Below, in pieces: positions 36,424 to 45,106 of a stretch of DNA of 64,000 bases (positions are counted from its first letter, which is position 1; every line of letters begins with the position of its first letter). This stretch comes from Bin87 sp965116785 (GTDB lineage: Bacteria > Chloroflexota > Dehalococcoidia > Lucifugimonadales > UBA3495), in NCBI GenBank assembly GCA_965116785.1, contig OZ220731.1:1736001-1800000 (forward strand). Reading direction: 5' to 3'. The position numbers were made by a program, and so were the translations under genes. The notes under the pieces are model-generated. The model was not told where the DNA came from. It ran no database searches and saw only the letters and a program-made list of their open reading frames with translations.

Positions 36424-37302
36424 ATGACCAAATCCACCCACATGCTCCTTTACCGGGCCACAGCGCTGTGCGGGCTCGCCTGTTTGTGCTGGTTCGCCCT
36501 GGCGTGTGCCGGAGACAAGCCGGAAGTTTCGGACGCGCCGAACTATGAAGCCACGGTCGCGGCGGCCCTTGAAAAGGCGAACGTCTCCGAACCCACAACC
36601 GAGCCGACGGCCACCCCGGAGCCGACACCGGCGCCGACGCCCACGGAGGTTCCGCCGAGCCCCACCCCCACCGTGTCGTCCGTCGTCCCGCCGCCACCGA
36701 TTGCCGGTGACGCGGAACCTCTGGCTCCGTTGCCCATCGACGACCCGAACGCCTTTCTGGCGGACATGTCCGAAGCGGAGTTGGCCTGTCTGTCCGGAGC
36801 GATCAGCCCGGATCGACTGGCGGCGCTGCTCCAGAATCCCGAACTGGCTGACGAGGCAGAACGTTCGGCGCTGTTGGGTTGCCTGGAGCACGACACCCGG
36901 TTGAGGCTGTTGCTGACTCCCGTTCTCAGCGCGACCGGACCGCTGAGTCCCGAGTCATCGGCATGCCTGCGTGACAGCTACGCGGACACCGACCTGCAGG
37001 CGCTGATGTCAAACGTGATGTCGCCGAGTGATCCCGGCACCCCGGGGGAAACCGCCCAGGTGGCCGGCATGGTTACCTTTATGGTGTCGCTGTCCTGCTT
37101 GAGCGAAGAGGAATTCCAGGTGGCGGCGCCCGCCATGGGCATCGCGCCGGGAGAGTACGAAGGGTTCCAGTGCGTCCTGGAACGGGTGGGCGGCCAGGAT
37201 GCGATGACCGCGCTCCTGACACCCGCGGCGGAATTTCCCGCCGCCCTTTTCGAAGCCGCCATGGAATGCCAGTTGCAGTTGGGCGGCCCGCCGCCGGGTT
37301 AG
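36424..37302 (+). CDS. Lipoprotein with Thr/Pro linker and Cys-containing helical repeats
   Basis: A 292-residue putative lipoprotein. The signal peptide ends in FALAC, followed by an acidic segment and a long Pro/Thr/Glu linker (TEPTATPEPTPAPTPTEVPP). The globular part (about residues 95-285) holds repeated helical units each bearing a Cys in a similar context (ELACLSG, LLGCLEH, SACLRD, LSCLSEEEF, FQCVLE, AMECQL), suggesting a degenerate helical repeat. ATG 36424 is chosen for the AGGGG before it and for the lipobox distance; a longer frame from 36361 lacks this. Function unknown. Confidence 0.7.
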   Translation: MTKSTHMLLYRATALCGLACLCWFALACAGDKPEVSDAPNYEATVAAALEKANVSEPTTEPTATPEPTPAPTPTEVPPSPTPTVSSVVPPPPIAGDAEPLAPLPIDDPNAFLADMSEAELACLSGAISPDRLAALLQNPELADEAERSALLGCLEHDTRLRLLLTPVLSATGPLSPESSACLRDSYADTDLQALMSNVMSPSDPGTPGETAQVAGMVTFMVSLSCLSEEEFQVAAPAMGIAPGEYEGFQCVLERVGGQDAMTALLTPAAEFPAALFEAAMECQLQLGGPPPG

Positions 37303-37343
37303 ATCCCCGGGGCGCGCCGGATTGTGAAACGAGGAGATTGAAG

Positions 37344-38135
37344 ATGGCACGTCTGGATGGAAAAGTAGCGCTGATCACGGGAGCCACCGGCGGAATCGGC
37401 CGTGCCGCCGCCCGGATATTCGCGGACGAGGGGGCACGGCTCGCGCTGGTCGATCTGGACGAGTCGGCGCTCCGGGAAGTTGTGCAATCCATCGGCGAGG
37501 ATCGGGCCAGCTACGCCGTCGCGGACGTTACCTCACCCGACCAAACCCAGGCCTACGTGCAGGCGGCGGTGGACCGCTGGGGCGGCGTGGACATCCTGCT
37601 GGCTAACGCCGGCATCGAGGGAGAGATTTCGCCCATCCCCAACTATCCCCTGGAGGTTTTCGACCGCGTCATGGCGGTCAACGTGCGCGGCGTGTGGCTT
37701 GGCATCAAGTACGTCGTGCCGGTGATGCGGGAGCGCGGTGGGGGCAGCATTGTCATCACGTCGTCCACAGCCGGCATCGGCGGGGGACCCGACATGTCGG
37801 CGTACACGACGAGCAAGCACGCGGTAATCGGGCTCATGCGCACCGCTGCCATGGAAGGCGCAGCTTCAGGCATCCGCGTCAACACCGTCAATCCGGCCCC
37901 CATCGAGACGCGGATGATGCGTTCCATTGAGGAGATGCGCGTGGCCGCGCTGGACGACGCCGACATCACAGTCGAGCAGACTTACCGGGCGACGTCGGCG
38001 CGCATCCCGTTGGGTCGTTATGGAAACCCCGAGGAAGTGGCCCGGATGATGCTGTTCCTGTCCAGCGACGACAGCAGTTTCTGCACCGGCGGCGTTTACA
38101 TGGTGGACGGAGGGCGCTCGGCGGGCGCCAGGTGA
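37344..38135 (+). CDS. Short-chain dehydrogenase/reductase
   Basis: A 263-residue classical SDR that would oxidise or reduce a carbonyl/hydroxyl group with NAD(P). Cofactor motif TGATGGIGRAA is near residue 12, D63-type DV loop in AVADVTSPD, NAG in LLANAGIEGE, catalytic Ser in ITSSTAG and Tyr/Lys in YTTSK. An acidic residue after strand 2 (LVDLDES) points to NAD rather than NADP. GAGGAG precedes the ATG. Its stop overlaps a possible GTG start of the DUF917 gene, so SDR, DUF917 and HyuA-like genes form one operon. Confidence 0.93.
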   Translation: MARLDGKVALITGATGGIGRAAARIFADEGARLALVDLDESALREVVQSIGEDRASYAVADVTSPDQTQAYVQAAVDRWGGVDILLANAGIEGEISPIPNYPLEVFDRVMAVNVRGVWLGIKYVVPVMRERGGGSIVITSSTAGIGGGPDMSAYTTSKHAVIGLMRTAAMEGAASGIRVNTVNPAPIETRMMRSIEEMRVAALDDADITVEQTYRATSARIPLGRYGNPEEVARMMLFLSSDDSSFCTGGVYMVDGGRSAGAR

Positions 38136-38191
38136 TCGAGGCCAAGGAACGACGAGACTCCCGGGCGCCAAACAAGGCAAAGAATACCGAC

Positions 38192-39262
38192 ATGTGGCAG
38201 GCCACCGAGCACGTATTGGAATCCATCGCCATCGGCGCCGGGATCCTGGGTACCGGCGGGGGAGGCAACCCGTATATCGGCCAACTCCGGGCGCGGCAGG
38301 CGATCCGGCAGTGGGGACCGGTAGACGTCCTGGCGCCCGACGAGCTGCCGGAGGAGGCCCAGGTGGTTTGCGTGGGCGGCATCGGTGCGCCGACGGTCGG
38401 GATCGAAAAGATGCGGGACCTGCAGTCCTACCACGCTTTGCGGGCCATCGAGGACTTCACCGGCGAGAAGGCCACGGCTCTCATCTCCAACGAGATCGGC
38501 GGCAGCAACTCGGTCGAACCGCTGATTGCGGCGGCCATGGCCGGCCTGCCGGTGGTGGACGCCGACGGCATGGGCCGGGCATTCCCCGAATTCCAGATGA
38601 AGACCTTCTTCGTGTACGGGGTGCCCTGCTGTCCCATGGCGGTGGCGGACGAGAAGGGCAACAGCGTGGTGATTCGGGAGACGATAGATCCCCGCTGGGC
38701 GGAGCGACTGGCCCGGTCGGTCACCATACAAATGGGCTGCGTTGCCTGCTATGCTGTGGCTCCCATGTCATCCGAGCAGGTGCGGCGCACGGCAGTGCCG
38801 CTGACCCTTTCGTTGGCACGCGACCTGGGAGACGCGGTCAAAACGGCCCGAGCCAATGGCGACAACCCTCTGGAAGCCATCCTCAGCGTCTGCCCGGGCC
38901 GGGTGCTGTTCAGCGGGAAGGTGGTGGACCTGGAACGCCGCACCACTGCGGGATTTGCCCGGGGAGCGCTGGCCATCGACGGGCTGGACGGGTACGCCGG
39001 CGAGCGCATGGTCATCGAATTCCAGAACGAAAACCTCGTGGCCCGCCGGGATGGCGTCGTGACCTGCGTCGTGCCGGATTTGATCTGCGCGGTGGCCACC
39101 GACCTGGGCGAACCGGTCACCACCGAGTTGATGCGGTACGGCCTGCGGGTCACGATCCTGGGTTTTCCCGCCCCCGAATTGTGGACAAGTCCGGAGGGTT
39201 TGGCCGTCGCCGGACCGCAAGCCTTCGGGTACGACGTAGACTACGTGCCGCTGGCGGTCTAG
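38192..39262 (+). CDS. DUF917 family protein (hydantoinase-associated)
   Basis: A 356-residue DUF917 protein. The family start ESIAIGAGILGTGGGGNPY is followed by VCVGGIGAPTVGIEK, ISNEIGGSNSVEPL and DADGMGRAFPEFQM, all typical. DUF917 genes sit beside hydantoinase/oxoprolinase genes, and related domains act on thiohydantoin-type substrates. ATG 38192 aligns with the family N-terminus; a GTG at 38132, overlapping the SDR stop, is the alternative and would add 20 residues. Followed 12 bases later by the HyuA-like gene. Confidence 0.88.
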   Translation: MWQATEHVLESIAIGAGILGTGGGGNPYIGQLRARQAIRQWGPVDVLAPDELPEEAQVVCVGGIGAPTVGIEKMRDLQSYHALRAIEDFTGEKATALISNEIGGSNSVEPLIAAAMAGLPVVDADGMGRAFPEFQMKTFFVYGVPCCPMAVADEKGNSVVIRETIDPRWAERLARSVTIQMGCVACYAVAPMSSEQVRRTAVPLTLSLARDLGDAVKTARANGDNPLEAILSVCPGRVLFSGKVVDLERRTTAGFARGALAIDGLDGYAGERMVIEFQNENLVARRDGVVTCVVPDLICAVATDLGEPVTTELMRYGLRVTILGFPAPELWTSPEGLAVAGPQAFGYDVDYVPLAV

Positions 39263-39274
39263 GAAGCGGACGTT

Positions 39275-40825
39275 ATGTTAGTCGGGGTCGACGTCGGCGG
39301 CACCAACACGGACGCCGTGCTCATGGACGGGCCGGCGCTCATTCACGCCGTCAAGCTACCCACAACTGCCGACGTGACCACGGGCATCGTCGACGCCCTG
39401 AGGGAATTGCTCGCAGAGTTGCCCGCTGCCTCCCGGGTCGACGCGGTCATGGTGGGCACCACCCACTTCACCAACGCCCTGCTCGAACGTCGGGAACTGG
39501 CTCCCACTGCGGTTCTGCGCTTGTGTCTCCCGGCCACCCAACTGCTCCCGCCGTTGGTGGACTGGCCGGGTGATCTGAGAGATGCAATGGGCGGGTTCAC
39601 GTACCTGGTGGGCGGCGGTCACGAATTTGACGGGCGCGAGATCAGCCCGCTGGACCGGTCTGAAATACGCCGCGCCGTGGCTGACATGCGAGGCCAGGGA
39701 GTGCGCGCGGTCGCCCTCTCCGGCGTGTTCTCGCCGGTCAACGGCGAGCATGAATCGGCGGCCGCTGCAGTGGTGCGGGAAGAGGCGCCCGATCTGCGCG
39801 TCTGCCTGTCGCACGAAAACGGGCGAACCGGACTGCTGGAGCGGGAGAATGCGGCGACGCTGAACGCCGCCCTGGGCGAACTCGCCGGTCGCACCATCCG
39901 GGGCATCGAGCAGGCCATCGAGGCCATGGGAGTACAGGCTCCGCTCTACCTGAGTCAGAACGACGGCACCCTGATGGACGCCGATTTCGCCGCCAGTTTT
40001 CCGGTTCTCACCATTGCTTCGGGACCGACCAACAGCATGCGCGGGGCGGCCTGGCTTTCGGGAATCCGCGACGGCATCGTGGTCGACGTTGGCGGCACGT
40101 CCACCGACGTGGGAGCTCTGGTGAACGGGTTCCCTCGGGAAGCGGCGGTTGCCGTCGAACTCGCGGGGGTGCGGACCAATTTCCGCATGCCGGATACCGT
40201 TTCGATCCCCCTGGGCGGCGGCACGGTGGTGGACCCGGAGCCCCTGCGCGTCGGTCCGGAAAGCGTGGGGTACCGGCTGACTCAGGCCGGCCGCGTGTTC
40301 GGCGGAGACACCCTCACCACTACCGACGTGGCCGTCGCCAGCGGGAAGGTGCAGATAGGAAACCCGCAACTTGTGGCGGGCATCAATGCATCTCTGGTCG
40401 ACCGGATAATGACCGATATCCGGGATCGCGTTGAAACGGCGATCGACCGAGTCAAGCTGAGCCGGGAAGACGTCCCGGTGGCGCTGGTGGGCGGCGGCAG
40501 CATCCTGCTGGGGGACCAACTGGCCGGCGCATCCGAAGTGCTGCGGCCCGAGAACTCCGGAGTGGCCAATGCCATCGGCGCGGCGATCGCGCAGGTGGGC
40601 GGTCAGGTGGAACGGGTTTATTCGCTGGAAGGCATGGGCCGCGACGAGGCGGTCGCAGATTGCTCCGCCGCCGCGATTGCCCGGGCAGCATCAGCAGGAG
40701 CGGACCCGTCCACCATCGAGGTGGTGGAGATCGACGAGGTGCCGCTGACCTACGTGCCCAGCAACGCCACCCGGGTACGGGTTAAGGCGGTGGGCGACCT
40801 GGCCGGGCTCGGGCGGGCGCGGTGA
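39275..40825 (+). CDS. Hydantoinase/oxoprolinase (HyuA-like) family protein
   Basis: A 516-residue member of the HyuA/OPLAH ATPase superfamily, which opens five-membered cyclic imides or amides such as hydantoins with ATP. The N-terminus MLVGVDVGGTNTDAVL is an actin-like phosphate-1 loop, GTTHFTNALLER and SQNDGTLMDADFA are family blocks, and VDVGGTSTDVGALVNG and IPLGGGTVVDPE are the second loop. This is the short single-subunit form that travels with DUF917, not the two-subunit HyuAB. Third gene of the SDR-DUF917 operon, with AGGAAG before the ATG. Confidence 0.92.
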   Translation: MLVGVDVGGTNTDAVLMDGPALIHAVKLPTTADVTTGIVDALRELLAELPAASRVDAVMVGTTHFTNALLERRELAPTAVLRLCLPATQLLPPLVDWPGDLRDAMGGFTYLVGGGHEFDGREISPLDRSEIRRAVADMRGQGVRAVALSGVFSPVNGEHESAAAAVVREEAPDLRVCLSHENGRTGLLERENAATLNAALGELAGRTIRGIEQAIEAMGVQAPLYLSQNDGTLMDADFAASFPVLTIASGPTNSMRGAAWLSGIRDGIVVDVGGTSTDVGALVNGFPREAAVAVELAGVRTNFRMPDTVSIPLGGGTVVDPEPLRVGPESVGYRLTQAGRVFGGDTLTTTDVAVASGKVQIGNPQLVAGINASLVDRIMTDIRDRVETAIDRVKLSREDVPVALVGGGSILLGDQLAGASEVLRPENSGVANAIGAAIAQVGGQVERVYSLEGMGRDEAVADCSAAAIARAASAGADPSTIEVVEIDEVPLTYVPSNATRVRVKAVGDLAGLGRAR

Positions 40826-40874
40826 GTTAAGTAATCTGGCGGCCAGCCTGTTCTGCGCCCGGGTCGACCGGGGT

Positions 40875-41387
40875 CTACCACTCGAAACCGAGCTGGGCGT
40901 AGCGCACGAACACGGTGCCGAACGGGTCGCCCAACGGACCATTGACGGCCAGGACGGCGATGGTGTGCTTGTCGCCGGGTTGGGCGCTGGTGGTTACGGG
41001 AACTCGCTGCGACACGTTGAAGCCCTGGACCGTGCCCCGCTCGCGGTTGCACTCGCCGTCGATCCATATTTCGCCGTAGTCGTCCACGCAGGTCTCAAAC
41101 TGCACCCGCATCCCGGCGGTGGGGTGGCCGTTGATGGTCTCGGGGATCGTGATGGTGGCACGGTACCACGCGAAGGTGAACCCAGCCGACACCCGGCCCG
41201 GCAGGTCGTTGCAAATCTCCCAACCGGAGTCGTCGTAATCGGCCAGCCGCGCCGGGCTGCCGCCCTGGGCCTCACCCACTAGACCAAGGTTGGGCTCGCC
41301 GGGGATATAGCCGACGGCATAGCGCCAAGTGGTATCCGTGATCGCCTGTCCGGAGGGTTCCGCGATGTTGATTGTCGCTCGGGGCAT
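40875..41387 (-). CDS. Stand-alone jelly-roll (galactose-binding-like) domain protein
   Basis: A 170-residue beta-rich protein without signal peptide. The pattern DYDDSGWEICNDLPGRVSAG, then FAWYRATITIPE and FETCVDDYGEIWIDGE, matches the sugar-binding jelly-roll domain of glycoside hydrolase family 2 type proteins, where DDS.W..V.LP, WYR and V.D...V.VNG motifs recur. No catalytic domain is attached. The role is unknown; it may bind a carbohydrate or act as a subunit. The gene is convergent with the HyuA-like gene and divergent from the radical SAM gene. Confidence 0.7.
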   Translation of the reverse strand: MPRATINIAEPSGQAITDTTWRYAVGYIPGEPNLGLVGEAQGGSPARLADYDDSGWEICNDLPGRVSAGFTFAWYRATITIPETINGHPTAGMRVQFETCVDDYGEIWIDGECNRERGTVQGFNVSQRVPVTTSAQPGDKHTIAVLAVNGPLGDPFGTVFVRYAQLGFEW

Positions 41388-41611
41388 CGGTGCACCTGCC
41401 TTTCATAGATTCGACTGTAAGTTGACGTGCCAATGGTACCGCAAAAGCAGCGCCGATAGGCCGAAACGATGGCGTTCTGTGCCGGTTGATCTCTCACCGG
41501 GCGTAATGGGCATACAGTCGGAGCGATCGCCTACTTCAGGCTTGACATACAAGAACATGCGCTCTAATATAGCACGTACGTTCCGAATATCAATCTGCGG
41601 AGGCTCGAACG

Positions 41612-42589
41612 ATGGTTGCCGCCGAAGTGACCGAAATCCGATGCAAGTCCCTCATCAACCGCGTCAACGCGCCGGACTATCCCTTTCGTTGGACGATCAA
41701 CCCATACCGGGGTTGCCGACACGCCTGTCGCTATTGCTACGCCCGATCGACGCACGAGTACTGGGGCATGGACGCCGGCGCTGATTTCGAACGCCAGATT
41801 TTCGCCAAGGTCAACGCCCCGGAAGTCCTGCGTCAGGAGCTTTCGCGCCCCAAGTGGTGCGGAGAGCCCATTGCCATCGGTACAGCGTCCGACCCATACG
41901 AGCCGGCAGAAGCCCAGTACCAGCTCACTAGAAACATCCTCGCGGCGCTGGCGGAGTTCCGCAACCCGGCTTCCGTGACCACCAAGGGTACGCTGGTGCG
42001 CCGCGACGTTGACGTGTTGCGCAGGCTGAACGAAACGGCCGGCGCCCAGGTCGTGTTCAGCATCGGCACCATCGACGAGACCGTCTGGCGGCAAACGGAG
42101 CCGGGGGCCCCGCATCCCATGGCCCGTCTGGAGGCCATGCAATACCTGGTCGAGCATGGCGTGCCGGCCGGTGTGTTGGCCGCGCCGCTACTGCCGGGAC
42201 TGTCGGATAGCGCGGCAAGCATCGATGCCCTGGTATCGGCGGCGGCCGAACACCGGGCCCAGTTCCTGTCCAGTAATTTGCTATTCCTGCGACCCGGCAG
42301 CCGTGAATGGTTCATGCCGTTTATCCGCGAGTCGTACCCACACCTGGCGCCGGGCTACGCGCGGCTGTACCGCAGCGAACACGCACCCAAGGATTACACC
42401 AACGCGGTGCTCGCGTTGGTTGACGACGCCAGGCTGCGCTGGGAACTACCCCGCATGCCTTCGATTAAGAACCTGCAACCGTCGACGCTGCCCGGATTCG
42501 CGGAAGCCGCCAACTCCGAGAACTGCCCGCGCCAGACCGGCGGCGAGCCAGACGCGCCGACCCAGCTATCGCTTCCCCTGGCAGCGTAG
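41612..42589 (+). CDS. Radical SAM protein, spore-photolyase-like (SplB/Rv2578c type)
   Basis: A 325-residue radical SAM enzyme. The cluster motif CRHACRYCYAR places Cys at 35, 39 and 42 (CxxxCxxC), preceded by NPYRGC. The following SDPYEPAEAQYQLTR and TKGTLVRRDVDVL are typical of the SplB-like 'DNA repair photolyase' group common in actinobacteria and Chloroflexota. The substrate of this group is unknown; in non-spore-formers spore-photoproduct repair is not expected. CGGAGG lies upstream of ATG 41612. It is a single-gene unit. Confidence 0.9.
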   Translation: MVAAEVTEIRCKSLINRVNAPDYPFRWTINPYRGCRHACRYCYARSTHEYWGMDAGADFERQIFAKVNAPEVLRQELSRPKWCGEPIAIGTASDPYEPAEAQYQLTRNILAALAEFRNPASVTTKGTLVRRDVDVLRRLNETAGAQVVFSIGTIDETVWRQTEPGAPHPMARLEAMQYLVEHGVPAGVLAAPLLPGLSDSAASIDALVSAAAEHRAQFLSSNLLFLRPGSREWFMPFIRESYPHLAPGYARLYRSEHAPKDYTNAVLALVDDARLRWELPRMPSIKNLQPSTLPGFAEAANSENCPRQTGGEPDAPTQLSLPLAA

Positions 42590-43048
42590 TTAACCGGCGT
42601 CGGTCCAGACCTGCCCGCGCTGACTCACCGGTTCGAGCAGCGCTTCGTCGAACGGCAGAGGGTCGTAATCTTCCCGGTTGGGCGGCCGGTAACCCAGGGC
42701 GCCGCACACCGTCTCGTCGGTGTAATAGCCACGATAGGTCTGCGTGACCAGCTCCTGGAAAAACGCCGGGTTCGACCCTTCGACCGCCCGCAGGGCGTCA
42801 ATCTGAGCTTCCCCGGCCAGGGTCGTGAACGACCCACCGCGTTCACTGGCGGCGAGCTCGATCTGGATCAGGCCATCCATCAGCGTGCGACGCTTCCCAG
42901 TGGAGCCGGCCGCGACCGATTCCACGAACCCCGCGACTCCCAGATCGCCAGCGGCGGGCATGCCACCGGCCGCGGGGACGATTTGGTTCAGCACGGCAGC
43001 CAGCATGGCGCGTTGATCATCGCTCAGAATTGAGTTGTTGGAGGTCAT
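42590..43048 (-). CDS. Gluconate 2-dehydrogenase subunit 3-like protein
   Basis: A 152-residue protein resembling the small gamma subunit (subunit 3) of membrane-bound gluconate dehydrogenases, with LSDDQRAMLAAVLNQIVPA near the start and FFQELVTQTYRGYYTDETV toward the end. In known complexes it pairs with a GMC flavoprotein and a cytochrome and carries the Tat signal, but no Tat motif is present here and no such partners are adjacent. The start ATG 43048 is preferred to an upstream in-frame ATG at 43069. Its neighbours are a radical SAM gene (convergent) and a Rieske oxygenase operon. Confidence 0.72.
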   Translation of the reverse strand: MTSNNSILSDDQRAMLAAVLNQIVPAAGGMPAAGDLGVAGFVESVAAGSTGKRRTLMDGLIQIELAASERGGSFTTLAGEAQIDALRAVEGSNPAFFQELVTQTYRGYYTDETVCGALGYRPPNREDYDPLPFDEALLEPVSQRGQVWTDAG

Positions 43049-43138
43049 GATCACACTAGTCCTGGGCACGAAAATACGGCGACGATGATAGCACAGCGTT
43101 GATCCACGCGAGCACGACCCTGCCGGGTGGTTTGCTGG

Positions 43139-43678
43139 TCAGAAAATGATGCTGAGCGCCCCGTGGTCCGACAGTTCCTCCAGATCGAGGATGGCCCGCT
43201 TCCGGCAGATCCGGAGGCTGTCATCGACGCGGCGCAGGCGAAGGTCGTAGCGTCCCACGTAAGGCGACGCCTCTCCCGCCCGGTATCGCCACACTGCGAC
43301 GGAGCAGGTGGCATCCAATTCGTTCCCATCCAGCGCCGTCACCATCACATTGGAGATGAACCGGCGCGTGCGCGACCACGGGTACTCCCGGTGAGCATGG
43401 CGGCTCTGCAGGCGCACGACCCGGCCCTGCATGCGCCGGTAGTCGTCGTCGATGAACACCAGGTCCGACGCGGGGTCGCCCTCGGGCAGGTCGGTCGTGG
43501 GCACGACGTAGCGCGCGTCCGGGGTGTACAGCGTCAGCCAAGCGTCCAGATTCCAATCGTCGAGCAGCCGGGCCTCCAGGTACAGCAACTGTTCCACCTC
43601 GTGCTGGACAAGCAGGGAATCGGGAGTCGCCGGCAAGCCCACCGAGTACGGCGCGACCGGGATTTGTTGGATAGCCAT
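43139..43678 (-). CDS. Aromatic-ring-hydroxylating dioxygenase beta subunit
   Basis: A 179-residue small subunit of a Rieske non-heme iron oxygenase, with an NTF2-like fold. Typical motifs are VEQLLYLEARLLDDWNLDAW, then LYTPDARYVVP, and the C-terminal LRICRKRAILDLEELSD. It has a structural role for the alpha chain encoded 19 bases upstream. Electron-transfer partners (ferredoxin, reductase) are not nearby. Confidence 0.9.
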   Translation of the reverse strand: MAIQQIPVAPYSVGLPATPDSLLVQHEVEQLLYLEARLLDDWNLDAWLTLYTPDARYVVPTTDLPEGDPASDLVFIDDDYRRMQGRVVRLQSRHAHREYPWSRTRRFISNVMVTALDGNELDATCSVAVWRYRAGEASPYVGRYDLRLRRVDDSLRICRKRAILDLEELSDHGALSIIF

Positions 43679-43697
43679 GGAGGTCGGGCTCCTGCAC

Positions 43698-45035
43698 CTA
43701 ATCGTCGGCGGCCACGGTCAGTTCGGGCGATGGTTGCACTTCAGGTATCTCACCCGGCGTAAGACCGCGCTCGTATTGCTCTACGTGGGGACGCCCGGCA
43801 ACCAGAGACTGCCAGCGGCGCCAGAAGGAACGTATCTGGAGTTCGTCGTTGCCTCGTGGGTCCCGGTAAAACCCGCGGGACAGATCGGACCATTCCACGC
43901 CTCCCGACCGGAAACCCTGCTGGCAGGATTCCAGCGCCTCGGTGTCGTCCGGAGTGGCAAATCCGCCGGGCCCGAGGAAGGTGAGGAAGGAGTCCAGGCG
44001 GCGGTTCAACCGGGAGCCGGTCTCGCCGGCAGGCACCATTTGCCATGCGGTGACGTCCATGCTATCCGGCCCTGTGGGCTGGAACACGCGGATGGTAACC
44101 GCCATGATGTCGTTGATGACCAGGTTGGGGAAGATCACCATGTTACGGCTCTTCTCACACATCCGCAGCGCCTTGGTGCGGCCGTGGCGCGCGATCAGCT
44201 CTTCCTTGATGCCGTTGATCTCTTCGCGTGCCTCCTCACCGAAATAGGGATGCCACATGGCGATCGGGCGGCCGTAGATGGCATCGTTCTCCATCACGCC
44301 GTGGCCGTTGCCCAACGCCCGGCCGAAACCCTGGCGGCGGTTGATGGCCGGTATGTCGCTGCCGGCCTCGCTGGCCATGTAATCGAAATAGGTCTGGTGC
44401 GTGGGCAGCGCGTGATATCCGTCAATGCTGTTTTCGGCGAGCAATTTCCAGTTGGCCTTGATGGTGTACCGGTTCGAGCCTGGGATGACCTTCATGCCTT
44501 CCGGTGCCTGATCGGCCACTAGGTCCAGGTAATCCGCCGCGCCAGCCAGGTAATCGACCAGCGAGCCAGCCTCGGGGTCGAAGCAAACAAATATGAAGCC
44601 CTTGTAACTGTCGTACCGAGGGGAACGCAGGCTGAAATCGGCGCGGTCAAAATCGGGACCGTACCCCTCGATGTCGGGCATCCCGATCAACTCGCCGGAG
44701 GTGTTGAAACTCCACGCGTGGTAGAAGCATTGCAGCACCTGGGCGTTGCCGTGATCCGTGCGGCAGATCAAGGCGCCACGATGGGGACAGGTGTTGTGGA
44801 ACACCCGCAACTCGCCGTGGCGGTCACGGGCGAAGAACAGGGCGCGCTCGGCAACCACGCGACGGGCGTAGTCTCCCGGGTTCGGAACTTCGGACTCGTG
44901 GCCCAGGTAGAGCCAGCAACTGTCGAAGATGCGCTGCCGCTCCAGTTCGTAGATGTCGGAAGACATCATGCTGGAGCGGTGCACCTGGAACTTGCCCAGA
45001 TCCGGCCGGTCGTACACGAGGTTGCCGATTTCCAT
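43698..45035 (-). CDS. Rieske oxygenase alpha subunit (aromatic-ring-hydroxylating dioxygenase)
   Basis: A 445-residue catalytic subunit. The Rieske cluster ligands are C83/H85 (CPHRG) and C103/H106 (CFYHAW). The mononuclear iron ligands H208 and H213 (ENSIDGYHALPTH), with the bridging D205, are present, and a C-terminal acid ligand is expected near LGPGGFATPDD. The beta subunit is co-transcribed, so this is probably a heteromultimeric dioxygenase acting on an aromatic acid or similar substrate; the substrate cannot be told. The start at 45035 is preceded by AGGAGGC. Confidence 0.94.
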   Translation of the reverse strand: MEIGNLVYDRPDLGKFQVHRSSMMSSDIYELERQRIFDSCWLYLGHESEVPNPGDYARRVVAERALFFARDRHGELRVFHNTCPHRGALICRTDHGNAQVLQCFYHAWSFNTSGELIGMPDIEGYGPDFDRADFSLRSPRYDSYKGFIFVCFDPEAGSLVDYLAGAADYLDLVADQAPEGMKVIPGSNRYTIKANWKLLAENSIDGYHALPTHQTYFDYMASEAGSDIPAINRRQGFGRALGNGHGVMENDAIYGRPIAMWHPYFGEEAREEINGIKEELIARHGRTKALRMCEKSRNMVIFPNLVINDIMAVTIRVFQPTGPDSMDVTAWQMVPAGETGSRLNRRLDSFLTFLGPGGFATPDDTEALESCQQGFRSGGVEWSDLSRGFYRDPRGNDELQIRSFWRRWQSLVAGRPHVEQYERGLTPGEIPEVQPSPELTVAADD

Positions 45036-45106
45036 TGAAAGCCTCCTGGTTTATCTCGATAACACACCCGCGACCTACCGCCATAGACGGTGAACTGAAC
45101 GTCCGA

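Noticed and set aside
38194..39573. 459-codon plus-strand frame over the DUF917 and HyuA genes
   Set aside because: Gly/Arg-rich shadow; the DUF917 frame with its GTGGGG block is the real one.
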